DNA from: Linum tenue
Taxonomy: Eukaryota; Streptophyta; Magnoliopsida; Malpighiales; Linaceae
Assembly: GCA_946122785.1 (NCBI GenBank)
Contig: CAMGYJ010000008.1
Location: 15,153,475-15,217,474, forward strand
Reading direction: 5' to 3'
DNA length: 64,000 nucleotides
Part shown: one piece after another, positions 1 through 10,640 of the stretch
Numbering within the stretch: position 1 is the first letter of the stretch
How the letters are laid out: each line of letters begins with the position of its first letter
Notes under the pieces: model-generated
Database searches by the model: none
What the model saw: the letters and a program-made list of their open reading frames with translations, nothing else
What the model was told of the DNA's origin: nothing
Program-made: the position numbers and the translations under genes

Positions 1-3000
1 AAGAGGGCGACAGAGCCATGAAGCGAATTTCATTGCCAATGAGGTACGTGACAGTAAGAAGAGGAGTGGTAAACCAGGTCTGATCCTAAAGCTTGATATT
101 GAGAAAGCTTTCGATTCAGTCAATTGGAATTGTCTATTTAATATTGTTAGATCTATGGGCTTTAATCAGAAGTTCCAGAAGTGGATCAAAGGTTTAGTTT
201 CTCAATCGAGATTATCGGTTCTGGTCATTGGAGAAGCAGCCGGTTTTTTCAGCATGGAAAGGGGACTCAAGCAAGGTGATTCGCTATCCCCCTTTTTGTT
301 CAACTTAGTTATGGACATCCTGGCGTTTATGTTGGATGAAGCCAATGCAGCAGAACTTTTATCGGGGAGATTTTTCCAGAAATAGCACTGTTTAATTTTT
401 TTTTCCAAAAAGAGCACCCAACTCCGAAAAATTCCAAAAATAGCACCATTTTTGTAAAACCGCCACCCGGAGGTGCGTTTTTCGATGAAAACGCCACCCG
501 AGGGCGCGTTTTTTCGATGAAAACCGCACTGGTAGGGAGCGGTTTTGCAGACCGCACCCCCAGGGTGCGTTCTGCCTTTTTTTTTTTTTTTTTGCAAACC
601 GCACCCCCAGGGTGAGTTCTGTTTTTTTTTTTTTTTTTTTTTTTGAAAAATCCTAACTTAGGTAGAAACTTCAAACGAACGTATCTTTATGTTCGGGTAT
701 CCGATCGTTGCGATTTTTTTTTTAATTCCGCATAACTTTTTGAGATCTTGCAAGCCGAAGACTACCAAAGGTGGGTTGGTCTCGCCTTCGTCCCAAAAAA
801 TGTCGTTTGCTACCCTGAACGAACTTTTTTCCGATTTCGTCAAACTTTGGACAACCATAACTTTGTGCTCCAAAATCCAAACGTCATGAATTTTTTTTTA
901 TTTCGCATAAATTTTTAAGGAATACAACTTTTATCATAGACATAATTTCAAAATGTACGTGGATTGCTGAGAAGGGAAGATAAGCTATTCCCAAAATCCT
1001 GTATATCCAAAAATAATTCCCGTTTTGAAAATACATTCCTAGTAAAAATTGTAGTCCTTAAAAAGTTATGCGAAATAAAAAAAAAAGTCATGCCGTTTGG
1101 ATTTGGAGCACAAAGTTACGGTTGTCCAAAGTTTGACGAAATCGGAAAAAAGCTCGTTCGGGGTAGCAAACTACATTTTTTGGTATGAAGGCGAGACCAA
1201 ACCACCTTTGGCAGTCTTCGGCTTGCAAGATCTCAAAAAGTTATGCGGAATCAAAAAAAAAATCACGACGATCGGATACCCGAACATAAAGATACGTTCG
1301 TTTGAAGTTTCAACCTAAGTTAGGATTTTTCAAAAAAAAAAAAAAAAAAGCAGAACGCACCCTGGGGGGGCGGTTTGCGGAAAAAAAAAAGAACCCAGAA
1401 CGCACCCTGGGGATGCGGTTTGCAACCAAAACACACCCTGGGGGTGCGGTCTGCAAAACCGCTCCCTACCAGTGCGGTTTTCATCGAAAAACGCGCCCTC
1501 GGGTGGCGTTTTAATCGAAAAACGCACCTCCGGGTGGCGGTTTTACAAAAATGGTGCTATTTTTGGAATTTTTCGAAGTTAGGTGCTATTTTTGGAATTT
1601 TTTTTTTTAAACAGTGCTATTTTTGGAAAAATCTCATTATCGGGCTTCTACTTCGATGAAGATAGGCGCAGAGGGGAAGTTTCACATATCATGTATGCCG
1701 ATGATGCAATTATCTTATGTGATGCCACGGAACAGGAAGTAACTAACCTGTTAGCGGTTTTGTTGTGCTTTCCAAGTGTCACTGGCCTAAAGGTAAATCT
1801 TGAAAAGAGCAAATTATTCCCTGTTGGGTAGGTGCCCCATTTGGAAAGATTGGCTGACCTCCTCTGTTGTGATTGGGAACTTCTCTCGACAATTTATCTA
1901 GGGCTTCCTCTTAGGGCTTCACCAACCTCTGGTAGCATTTGGACCCCCTTAATCTCTCGTGTCCAGAACAGGCTACAAGGCTGGAAATGGAGGTTTTTGT
2001 CCATTGGTGGCAGATTGGTTCTTATCAAGTCTGTTCTCGCGAGCCAACCGACGTATCTATGTTCCCTGTTTCGTGCTCCTACCCACGTTGTACAGACTAT
2101 CGAGAAGCTGCAGTGCTCCTTCCTCTGGTCTGGATCCCAAGAGCAGAACAAGTTCCATCTTGTTTCCTGGGACCGATGTAAACAACCTAAGAAATTGGAA
2201 GGGCTTGGTATTCCGGATTTCAAAAGGCATAATATTGCTCTATTGTCAAAATGGTGGTGGAAGTTTGCCTGTGGGGACTCTTGGTGGAAGGATGTAATGC
2301 GAATTAAATATCCAAATGAGGATTCGCAATGGATGCCAGGTAAACCTCTTTCCCTGGTGGGTTGCAGCCCTTGGTCACAAGTTTACAAAGTGAAAGAGGA
2401 ATTCTGAAAGTTTGCAGTAATTAGTCCGGCTTCAGGTGATAGCATTTACTTTTGGAGAGATCGGTGGGTTAAAGGGGTTACTCTTGTAGATTGCTTTCCG
2501 AGAGGCGCGGTTGCTGCTGTTAATCCGCGTGCAAGACTATCTGATATTCTTTTAAGAAACAATGAGTGTGTTTATTGATATATTTCCTTTAAATTCCAGT
2601 TAAAGGGGGTGCCGAGAGGGAAAGGGAGAGGCTATTTAATCTTATTAACAATAATCTTCCTGTGTTAAAAGCAGGTCATGACAAGATCACCTGGTTACTC
2701 ACCACTTCGTAGGTCGGTAGGTGTTCACTGTGCATTCCTTATATCAAGAGATGACACAGGAAGAAGGCAGGACCTGTACAACTGGGGTTCATGGAGGCAA
2801 TTTCCCGTGCAAGTCAGTCTGGCTAAGTCACGTACCATCCAAAGTCTGCTTGTTTGTATGGCTGACCTTTCATCGGAAGATACTCGCCCTGGACGCACTA
2901 AAACTGAGAGGTTGGATTATGCCCAGTAGGTGTCCTTTGTGCTGTGCACATGAAGAAGACCCGTCGCACCTTTTCATCACTTGCAGATTCACAATGGTTG

Positions 3001-3300
3001 TCTGGAGAATCATTAGTCGCTTTGTACATGTCGATGGTATTACTGCCTGTGGGGAGATTGAAGACGTCATCAAGAGCTGGGCCACTCTGAATCCGCAGAA
3101 TCCTAAAGAATGGTGCACTAGATCAGTTTTACATGCGCTGCTGTGGTGTATTTGGAAGGAGCGGAATAATTGAATCTTTGAAGGGAAGTGCTCTACTGAA
3201 TCTGTTGTGGCCTTTAAGATCGGAAACCTCTTGCAGCTTGGCTCTTGTCTGCGGGTAAAATTGACAGGCAAATTGGTGAAGATTGGATACTAAAACTGAG
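1..3300 (+). pseudogene. LINE ORF2 reverse transcriptase (broken)
   Basis: The left part (1-366) encodes the RT fingers/palm with KLDIEKAFDSVNW and the QGDSLSPFLFNLVMD block. After the MULE insert, the frame resumes with the catalytic YADDAI motif near 1696-1713. The thumb and linker follow (LGLPLRASPTSG; WRFLSIGGRLVLIK). The end is a zf-RVT-like segment with CPLC...HLF...C near 2935-2990 and a LLWCIWKERNN ending near 3170. Stops at about 1829, 2405 and 2577 and frame changes make the ORF non-coding. In the family this protein nicks target DNA and primes reverse transcription; the endonuclease half would lie to the left of the window. This copy cannot make a full protein. Confidence 0.9.
367..1635. 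mobile_element. Foldback non-autonomous MULE in the LINE
   Basis: The ends are an 11-bp perfect inverted repeat (GAGATTTTTCC / GGAAAAATCTC) extended by the AAATAGCAC / GTGCTATTT motif. Flanks are a 9-bp duplication, TTTATCGGG at 358-366 and ATTATCGGG at 1636-1644 (8/9), as expected for Mutator-like transposition. The two arms (about 367-890 and 1080-1635) are near inverted copies of each other. They include GC-rich subterminal CGCACCC..GGGTGCG repeats and a shared unique block (for example AAAAAGTTATGCGGAAT and its complement). No coding capacity was found; the ORFs here are simple shadows of the repeats. The termini match those of the 6.6-kb MULE at 30441-37015. Confidence 0.85.
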
Positions 3301-3617
3301 GGAGGCTTTAGTTTACAGAACTAGACCACATGTGCCTGCCTATCGAGTCGGAGTTGCGTAACTTCCTTGGAGTGTTTGTGGCTGAGGTTCCACTGTTGTA
3401 TTATGCTTTATTCTCCCGTTTTTTGCTTCTGCTTCTGTTGGGCGGGGCCTGGTTGCTTTTATTTGTTTCTTTGGTTTTTGGCTCCTCTCTGTGTTGCTTT
3501 GTTTTCCGGCTTGGAGTGCCTGGTTGCTCCTGTGCCCTTGTTTTTTGTTTGTTCCTGTTTTGGCTTGGCTTTCCTTTTAACGTTTAATTACTAAATTTCA
3601 CCCTTATAAAAAAAACG

Positions 3618-4198
3618 TCGGGATGGTGGACGACGTTCATTATTAACGTCGGATGACGGATGATCTTCGTTATCAACATCGGGATGACGGATGGCCTTCG
3701 CGAAGACGCCTTCATGAGAATAGGTTTAGAGTTTTTATATATTTATTTTGTATTATTATTATTATTATTATTATCTTTTTTTAATTAAATATTTAATATT
3801 CATTAGATTTGTGATGATTATACTTAGGTAACCATAGCGTGGAGCGGGAGCGGGAGTAGGAGCGAGAGCGAGAGCGGGAGCGTCAGAGCGTCAGTTTTTG
3901 AAGAATTCAATACTGAAAGCGTGAATAGAGCTTCAATATTATATTATTTTAATTAATAAATTATTATTTTTCTCAAATTATAAAATAAAATTTAGACAAT
4001 ATTATCACAACTTACTTCTACAAATTAAGTTTATGTGATGTAAATATTTGCATAAAACTATTACTCGTGCACTTTGTACAGAGAACTACAAAATTGTACA
4101 GAGAACTACAAATTCAGTAATACTTTTTTTTAGAAAAATGAACATATGTACTCGTATAAGTATTCACCGGATAAAAATTGAAATTATTATAAAAGTTA
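3618..4198. other. Intergenic, AT-rich with short simple repeats
   Basis: No gene seen. It begins with imperfect repeats of an ACGTCGGGATGACGGATG-like unit (3617-3700). An ATT microsatellite follows near 3755-3772, then a short GAGCGG/GAGCGA purine repeat near 3840-3890. The remainder is AT-rich without recognisable features. Confidence 0.6.
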
Positions 4199-5297
4199 GG
4201 ATTTTGCTACGGTGACATGCATGTCACCGTGACATGGACTTTTCGGTTGACCTATTCCTCAAGGTGGTCGACCGAATTGACAAATTCAGTTATGTGAGGT
4301 TCAGAGAAGCAGTCGACCGTCTACATAAAATGGTCGACCTCTTTGGTGGTATAACAGAATGAAAGGTCGACCCAAATACCTCATAGGCCGACCCTTGTGC
4401 ACCTATCAGGTCGACCTCATTAGTAAGAGGTCGACCGCATGCACACCGTACCCGTGTTGGAATCCCAACCGCAGAAAGGTTCCACAATTGGACAAGAAAA
4501 CGAATTGGGTCGACCCATTCACATCCTAAATCTCTATAAATACGAAGAGAATGTGGATGAGGGAGAGAGGGGACATGAGTAGGAACTCGGAGATTTTAGA
4601 TTGTGTGTTTTTATTGTTAAGTGGTCAAAATGATTGTTGATTGTTATTTTGTTGTTTTAGTTTTTTTTTATGTGTGTGAAAATTATGATTTCTGTTTTAT
4701 TGTATTTCTTGTTAGTTTGTTTAGTTGTTATGCTATAAATTGATGAGTCATTGTTATCATTATTTATGACTATTTATGATGGTTTGAAACATAATTTATA
4801 CGAGCAAAAGAACCACACAAATCGACATACATAAGCAAAAAAGACAGGGGGCATAGGTTGACTTTCTTGTATTCGGTCGACATCGTACCTGATTAGGTCG
4901 ACCTCGTACCTAATTAGGTCGACCTCGAAACCAACACTTGATCTCATTTTACGTCAAATGATTGGACACATTGATAGAACACTTATCTTCTATCTGGTCG
5001 ACCTCTTTCCTTATCTGGTCGGCCATTTTGTTAATGACTGCCATCAAGTGGTCGACCTATATACCTTTACGGTCGACCATGTTGTTTCTAACGCCAACGA
5101 AATGGCCGACCGAGGTTTTATTCTGGTCGACCAAAAATAACAACTTAAACTAAGTATGGTCGACCAGGTGGTCGTTGAGGTCGACCGCAATGCTTTCTCG
5201 TGCTGCCCAAATTAGTCAATTCGGCCGACCCCCTTCAGGATTAGGTCGACCGAAAAGTCCATATTATGGTGACATGCATGTCATAGTAGGCATACCC
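4199..5297. mobile_element. MULE-like element filled with GGTCGACC motifs
   Basis: The element is flanked by a perfect 9-bp duplication, TAAAAGTTA at 4190-4198 and 5298-5306. Its ends are imperfect inverted repeats: the first ~100 bases contain GTGACATGCATGTCA followed by GGACTTTTCGGTTGACC, and the last ~100 bases contain the complement of both. Both arms carry about 20 copies in total of a palindromic core, GGTCGACC or one-base variants, spaced irregularly by about 20-40 bases. The central ~340 bases (about 4517-4860) lack the motif and contain a TATA-like TCTATAAATAC near 4535. No coding frame is credible. Classification as Mutator-like rests on the 9-bp duplication and inverted ends. Confidence 0.7.
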
Positions 5298-5452
5298 TAA
5301 AAGTTATTATTATTATAATATAAAAAGCAGTCCCACCAATGAAAAGGTTTTAAGAAATTCCTTAAACTTATAGGTTTAAGGACATGTTTTGACCCGGTCT
5401 TTCAGCTACGTACTTTATATCAAGGCAAATAACGTGGAGCGTTGATTGTCAC

Positions 5453-5460
5453 TATAAATA
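5453..5460 (+). promoter_or_regulatory. TATA box of dioxygenase gene 1
   Basis: TATAAATA lies about 110 bases upstream of the ATG at 5569. Just upstream, AATAACGTGGAGCGTTGATTG (5429-5449 region) is also present, with two changes, upstream of pseudogene copy 3 (about 37402). It is therefore an ancestral promoter segment with an ACGTGG core. The MULE-like element ends 155 bases upstream of this TATA box. Confidence 0.65.
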
Positions 5461-5568
5461 TGGGATTCTTCAATGACAAAGCTCTCTCAAGACAAGCTTA
5501 ACTAGCTACCAGTGTCCAAGTCAAACCTCCTCTCAAGAGAAAGCATAGCATAATTATTCACTTGGAAA

Positions 5569-6860
5569 ATGGCATCCATTCCGATGATCTCTGAAGCTGA
5601 TCGACTGGCGCAGCTAAAGGCCTTCGACGCAACGAAAGCCGGTGTAAAAGGGCTGGTGGATGCGGGAGTGAAAGAAATCCCTCCCATATTCTACACGCCG
5701 CCTGATATCATGGACAGCAACAAATCAAGTGACGAGAAGTTCACCTTCCCCGTCATTGACCTCGAAGGCACGGCCACAGATCCTGCCAAGCGGAAGGAGA
5801 TCGTGGAGAAAGTTCGAGATGCTTCCACCACCTGGGGGTTCTTCCAAGTCCTCAACCATGGAGTTCCACTCAGCGTTCTGGAGGAGATGAAAGCCGGAGT
5901 GAAGAGGTTCTACGAGCAAGATCTCGACGAGAAGACCAAGTTCTTCACACGCGACTACACTAGAAAGGTTGCTTACAACAGCAACTATAACATGTACACC
6001 GCAAAGGCCCTAAATTGGAGAGACAACACCATAATCTACATGGCTCCAGATCCTCCCAAGCCCGACGAACTCCCCGCTGTTAACAGGTATGATACAATAA
6101 TCGATCGATAAATTAACGATGACTAATGAGAAGTCCATGTGGCAATTAAGACAATATACGATTTGCTACAAACTTCAAAACTATATACAGGGAAATCCTG
6201 ATGGAGTATTCAAAGGAAATGCTTAAGATGGGCTACGTGATCTTTGAGCTGCTCTCGGAGGCTCTAGGACTTGACCCAAACTACCTGAGAAACAAGGACT
6301 GCTTGATGGGACATTACCTGGTCCATCATTATTTCCCACCGTGTCCTCAGCCGGATCGTACTTTGGGGACAAGCAACCACACGGACTCCGATTTCATGAC
6401 CATTCTCCTGCAAGACCATGTTGGTGGCCTTCAGGTCCTCCATCAGGATCAGTGGGTTGACGTAACTCCACTCCCAGGATCCCTTGTGATCAACATCGGA
6501 GATTTGCTTCAGGTAATATTTAAGACTCTTTCTTGTGTTTCGATACATAACGGTCTGTTGTCGTTAGGAAATCTCATCATGCGCTCAGGTTGATTTTTCC
6601 AGCTTATGTCGAATGATAAGTTCAAGAGCGTGAAGCATAGGGTGCTAGCGAATCGTAGCGATGGGCCAAGGATATCGGCGGCGTGCTTTTTCAGCACCGG
6701 CCTTTTGCCAAACCCAACGAAGTATGAACCCATTGAGGAGCTACTGTCTGAAGAGAATCCTCCGAAATACAGAGGGACCACAGTCCCGGAATACCTGACG
6801 TCTGCAGCTACCAAGAATGAAACCGATGGGGAGTCTCCTCTTCTGCACTTCACGCTCTAA
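5569..6860 (+). CDS. 2-oxoglutarate/Fe(II) dioxygenase, ACC-oxidase-homolog type (copy 1, intact)
   Basis: Exons 5569-6086, 6191-6512 and 6603-6860 (GT–AG introns) join in frame to 365 codons plus stop. The N-terminal DIOX_N part contains [19 protein letters not shown] and [12 protein letters not shown]. The C-terminal 2OG-FeII_Oxy fold carries the iron ligands H236, D238 (in NHTD) and H292 (in KHRV), and the 2-oxoglutarate-binding R303-x-S305. All expected catalytic residues are present and the length fits the family. Members are soluble oxidases that couple 2-oxoglutarate decarboxylation to oxidation of a small molecule, usually in specialised metabolism. Despite the family name they are not shown to make ethylene, and the substrate cannot be read from sequence. 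A TATA box lies about 110 bases upstream, and an AATAAA run near 7009-7018 is a likely poly(A) signal. It is the closest relative of copies 3 and 4. Confidence 0.93.
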
Positions 6861-7149
6861 GTTTGGAGAGTTTCGGGGGATTGATATGAGAAAAAGTTCA
6901 GTATTTACAACTTGACGTTATAAGAAAAATATAATATGGGGGATCGAATGATGACAACATGAACGATCTGTAGCTGAAATTTGTACCCGATCCATTGCAT
7001 GAGGAAGTTTAATAAATAAATTTGTACTACCAATGCAATCTTTATATTAGTTCATTTATCATTACGGTTAACTTATTTTGGGGGGTTTTTTAGTTTTATT
7101 ATTACGTTTTAGTTGTATTACTGTTACCAAGTGCGTTGTCCCCGTTAGC
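6861..7149. other. 3' region of dioxygenase 1
   Basis: 3' UTR and downstream flank of copy 1. An AATAAATAAA run near 7009-7018 is the likely polyadenylation signal. Similar sequence follows copy 4 (near 61025), showing that the duplicated unit included the 3' flank. Confidence 0.5.
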
Positions 7150-7700
7150 AAGAAACGAGTTGCATGCCGATATTTGGTTCGGGTTTTTTGGTTTTACCTG
7201 AAATTGGACCGTATAATATCGATCATGGTCGGACCAGGACCGGACAGCAAACAATCCTATCTCATGTTCGGACTTAGATTTGAGGTAGAAAACCGTTCGG
7301 GACCCTACGGAAAACCGAATAAATACCGGATAAGAGAGCCCAACATCTAAAACTTAACCAACTCCTTGCCCTTTGAGGCCTCAGGCCACTCAAATCTCCA
7401 CAAGCTCAATCTACAATCAAAACAGAATTGAGACCGGACTGTATCCAATCCAATATTTTTTCCTTATATTACCGAAAAAATTGAAGCAGGACCCGATCAG
7501 TTCAGACAAATTTAACCGGACCGGACCGTATAATCAATGCAGTCAAAATCGGGATTTTGATCATAAAATTGTAGGATTTTCGGATTTTACTTAGGGATTC
7601 CGATCCTGATTTTACTATAAAATCGATGGACCTTAAAATCGTTCAAAATCGGGATTAAAATCGTTAAAATCGTACCAAAATCGGGATTTTGATCCTATGT
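7150..7700. repeat. hAT-like element remnant rich in ACCGG / AAATCGGG motifs
   Basis: The interval has many degenerate copies of ACCGGACCGTATAA-like and AAAATCGGGATTTTGATC-like motifs. This composition is typical of subterminal regions of non-autonomous plant hAT elements. A related segment lies at 10331-10640, sharing GATTTGAGGTA and the TTAACCAACTCC..GGCCACTCAAAT block. Another is at about 9540-9657. Ends and target duplications were not resolved. Confidence 0.45.
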
Positions 7701-8192
7701 GAACAAAATAGCGAGCTTGAGCCAATTCAAAAGAAGCAGAATTGTTTCGGTGGAAAAGGGCAATGACGGGGATCTTCTCATATATTTTTCCTATTAAAAG
7801 AACATTTGAAAAGATGAAAAAAAACTAATTAGGGTTCGGTCAACCCCTTTCCCTTCTCCTTGTTTAACTCATCGGTAAAACAATTGTCAGAATATTGTTA
7901 GTGCGTAAGAATTAACATCATTATTAACAAATTATTTTATTAATGAATATATTTGTATCAAACCAATGACATTAATTATTTTATTGGATTTCAGTTATTC
8001 TTAGTTTTAAATCATGCTTACTAGATGAAGTTAGAATACTACTTTGAGTTAAACTATCTAGACACAACATGAAAAACAAGAGCCAAACCCATGAGCTCTA
8101 TCCCTTTCTCATAAATTATTTTCAGTTACACATGAAATAACAATTAAAATGATGATTTTGGAACATTATTCTTGAAAATTATCACTTTAAAT
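7701..8192. other. Intergenic AT-rich DNA
   Basis: No gene, RNA or element boundary recognised. Confidence 0.5.
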
Positions 8193-9470
8193 GGGCTAAA
8201 TTACACGTTTGGTCACTCAAATTATACAAATCCTTCACGTTTGCCACCCGAATTACTTTTCTTTCTTATTCGCCACTAACTTTACGAATCGTTTCACGGT
8301 TGGTCACCGGCCGTTACACTCCGTTAAGTTTGTCCTACGTGGCAGTCAACTATAAAGTTTGACCGTTAACTAGATGACGTGGAAATTTAAAAAAAAAAAA
8401 ACTCTTTCCACCTCATCATTGCACTTATTTTGTCTATATAATTTATCATATTAATAATTTAATAAAATTTAATAAATTACAAAAATGGACAAATCCAAAT
8501 GCTCATCATCCTCACCCTCACCATCCAGCAATTTTGGGAGGCTGCAATTAGAAATGTACTTTGTGGTTCATCAGCTTTATTTATTTGTTCAGAACCATAC
8601 AAACTGTGGTTCAGAGGCGCTATTAGCTACCAACATGGGCGGCTGGAACTAGAATTGGTACTTTGTTGAGACTTTCTTGCGTTGGTTTCAACAGTTTGTA
8701 TCCCTTGAAATAGTCAAATGCAAAAACTTTCTTTTTAAAGCTTTAGTTTTACGGGATACTTTCTTACTTCACCCAGCGAAACCCACTTAAACCCAGATCC
8801 TTGAATGAACCTGTAGGCAGCAGAGGTGGTTTACTGTCGTCGCCGGCTTCGTGCCGGTGGTGAGAAACGAAACAGCGACGGCAATTGGCAGTGGGGGATC
8901 AGTGAACTCTACCTACAGCTTGCAGACGGATATAATTGGCCGATATATACTAAATGTCATTCATTATACGCGAATAATCATTCTCCTACTACAAACTAAG
9001 CACGCCGGAAATGGCGATGAAGAACAGGGGTAGTAGTAAAAGGACGATGAGAATCCAAACGGCTCATCATCTAATTGCCTTGATCGTTGGCTATGATCTC
9101 CGCCATGCCGTTTCGAGCGACGGCGACGGAAACGATGGAGTGGATGGTGAGGGTGAGGATGATGAGCATTTGGATTTGCCCATTTTTGTAATTTCTTAAA
9201 TTTTATTAAATTATTAATATGATAAATTATATAGACAAAATAAGTGCAATGATGAGGTGGAAATTTTTTTTTTTTTAATTTCCACGTCATCTAGTTAACG
9301 GTCAAACTTTATAGTTGACTGCCACGTAGGACAAACTTAACGGAGTGTAACGGCCGGTGACCAATCGTGAAACGATTCGTAAAGTTAGTGGCGAATAAGA
9401 AAGAAAAGTAATTCGGGTGGCAAACGTGAAAGATTTGTATAATTTGAGTGACCAAACGTGTAATTTAGCC
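8193..9470. mobile_element. Non-autonomous MULE with ~335-bp terminal inverted repeats
   Basis: A perfect 9-bp duplication, ACTTTAAAT, lies at 8184-8192 and 9471-9479. The element begins GGGCTAAATTACACGTTTGG and ends with the complement (one base shorter). The inverted arms run about 335 bases each, to about 8530 and from about 9140. They include the conserved GTTAACGGTCAAA / CCACGTAGGACAAAC blocks. The unique core, about 8531-9140, has no long ORF. It could be captured host sequence (Pack-MULE-like), but I do not recognise it. Confidence 0.85.
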
Positions 9471-9539
9471 ACTTTAAATGTTATAAATCTTTGTGTTATT
9501 AATTATTTACCTTATTAATATTATCATATTTTAATTTCT

Positions 9540-9657
9540 ATATGGCACTTAAAATTCTACGATTTTACGATTTGATTTTACGATTCCGATTTTACCCCAG
9601 TTTTCAATTTTAGATAAAATCCCGATTTGAACTGCTTTGCGTATAACCACCCCTAGC
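9540..9657. repeat. hAT-like terminal fragment
   Basis: ACGATTTTACGATTTG/GATTCCGATTTTACC repeats end in a CACCCCTA-type terminus. The pattern matches, in opposite orientation, the AAATCGGGATTTTG repeats near 7550-7700. The two may be the ends of one older element into which the 8193-9470 MULE inserted. Confidence 0.35.
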
Positions 9658-9752
9658 CTGCAACGGGTCACAACGACCATTTTTTAATCACTGGCGGCAA
9701 GTGAAGTTTTGATATTTGTGTTATGGTTTTTTAACAAATTCACACTCATGTC

Positions 9753-10330
9753 AACTACAAAAGCGGATAAACTCGGCCACGAAACAAAACTGGTCAATAC
9801 CATAGATTCGGGTTCAATTGTCTTCCCAGCAAAACACAGTGGGGAATAAATAGAAACCCAACAAAAAATAGCTAAACACAAAGGTTGTAGAATAGGAGAG
9901 TGGGGTAAAAGAAAATTTTGGAACCTTCCCCACTTGCAAGGAGGAGTGTGAGAGACACTAATGAATAATAAGTCAAACCTAGACTTTTATATATGAACTA
10001 CAAAAGCGGATAAACTCGACCACGAAACAAAACTGGTCAATACCATATATTCGGGTTCAATTGTCTTCTCAGCAAAACACAGTGGACAATAAATACAAAC
10101 CCAACAAACAATATCTAAACACAAAGGTTGTAGAATAGGAGAGTGGGGTAAAAGAAAATTTTGGAACTTCCCCACTTGCAAGTAGGAGTGTGCAAGGCAC
10201 TAATGAATAGTATCTCAAACCTAGGCTTTTATATATATAAATAAATTCTCAACAAAACACAGTGGACAATAAATACAAACCCAAAAAACAATATCTAAAC
10301 ACAAAGGTTGTAGAATAGGAGTAGGGCTGG
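9753..10330. repeat. Tandem ~243-bp repeat array, block 1
   Basis: Successive units begin AACTACAAAAGCGGATAAAC at 9753 and 9996, a 243-bp period. A third, partial unit from about 10231 lacks the first ~70 bases and is cut off near 10320 by hAT-like sequence. Each unit contains CAAAACACAGTGGACAATAA, CACAAAGGTTGTAGAATAGG and ends CTTTTATATATGAACT. Minus-strand ORFs of ~64 codons inside are repeats of one another and are not taken as genes. Confidence 0.85.
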
Positions 10331-10640
10331 CTATTTGGACCGGGACCGGATGAAAAACCGGAAACCGGACCGTATAACCCGGACCGAGACCAGACCGGGA
10401 TCGGATAGTAAACAATCCAATCCAATCTTTGGGCTTAGATTTGAGGTAAAAAACCGGATAAAGACCGGATAAGAGAGCTCAACACCCAAAACTTAAGGAT
10501 AATTTGCATAAACGGTCACAAACATTTGCACTTAGTACAAAACTTAACCAACTCCTCACCCTTGTAGGCCTTAGGCCACTCAAATTCCCACAATCTCAAC
10601 ATAAAATCAGCCCACGCTCTGTCGCGGGATATGCTTGACT
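10331..10640. repeat. hAT-like remnant inside the tandem array
   Basis: It starts GTAGGGCTGG and carries ACCGGGACCGGATGAAAAACC-like repeats, related to 7150-7400. It begins exactly where the third unit of the 243-bp array stops, so it looks like an insertion, but the other end was not found. Confidence 0.4.

Larger units (their letters stand above)
1..3617 (+). mobile_element. L1-type LINE, 5' end outside window, interrupted by a MULE
   Basis: A non-LTR retrotransposon on the plus strand enters from the left edge and ends in a short A-run near 3608-3617. It is split at 367-1635 by a foldback MULE. Removing that insert rejoins the reading frame across a 9-bp target duplication (8 of 9 match). 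Coding content is the reverse transcriptase followed by the C-terminal zf-RVT region. The region 3330-3600 before the A-run is T-rich 3' UTR-like sequence. Confidence 0.9.

Noticed and set aside
3330..3594. Two overlapping ORFs of 75-85 codons, Leu/Phe/Val-rich, like membrane peptides
   Set aside because: They lie in the T-rich 3' UTR of the LINE just before its A-run, so hydrophobicity is a result of composition.
9753..10330. CRISPR-like array
   Set aside because: Units are 243 bp and contiguous with no short-repeat/spacer pattern, and the DNA is plant nuclear.
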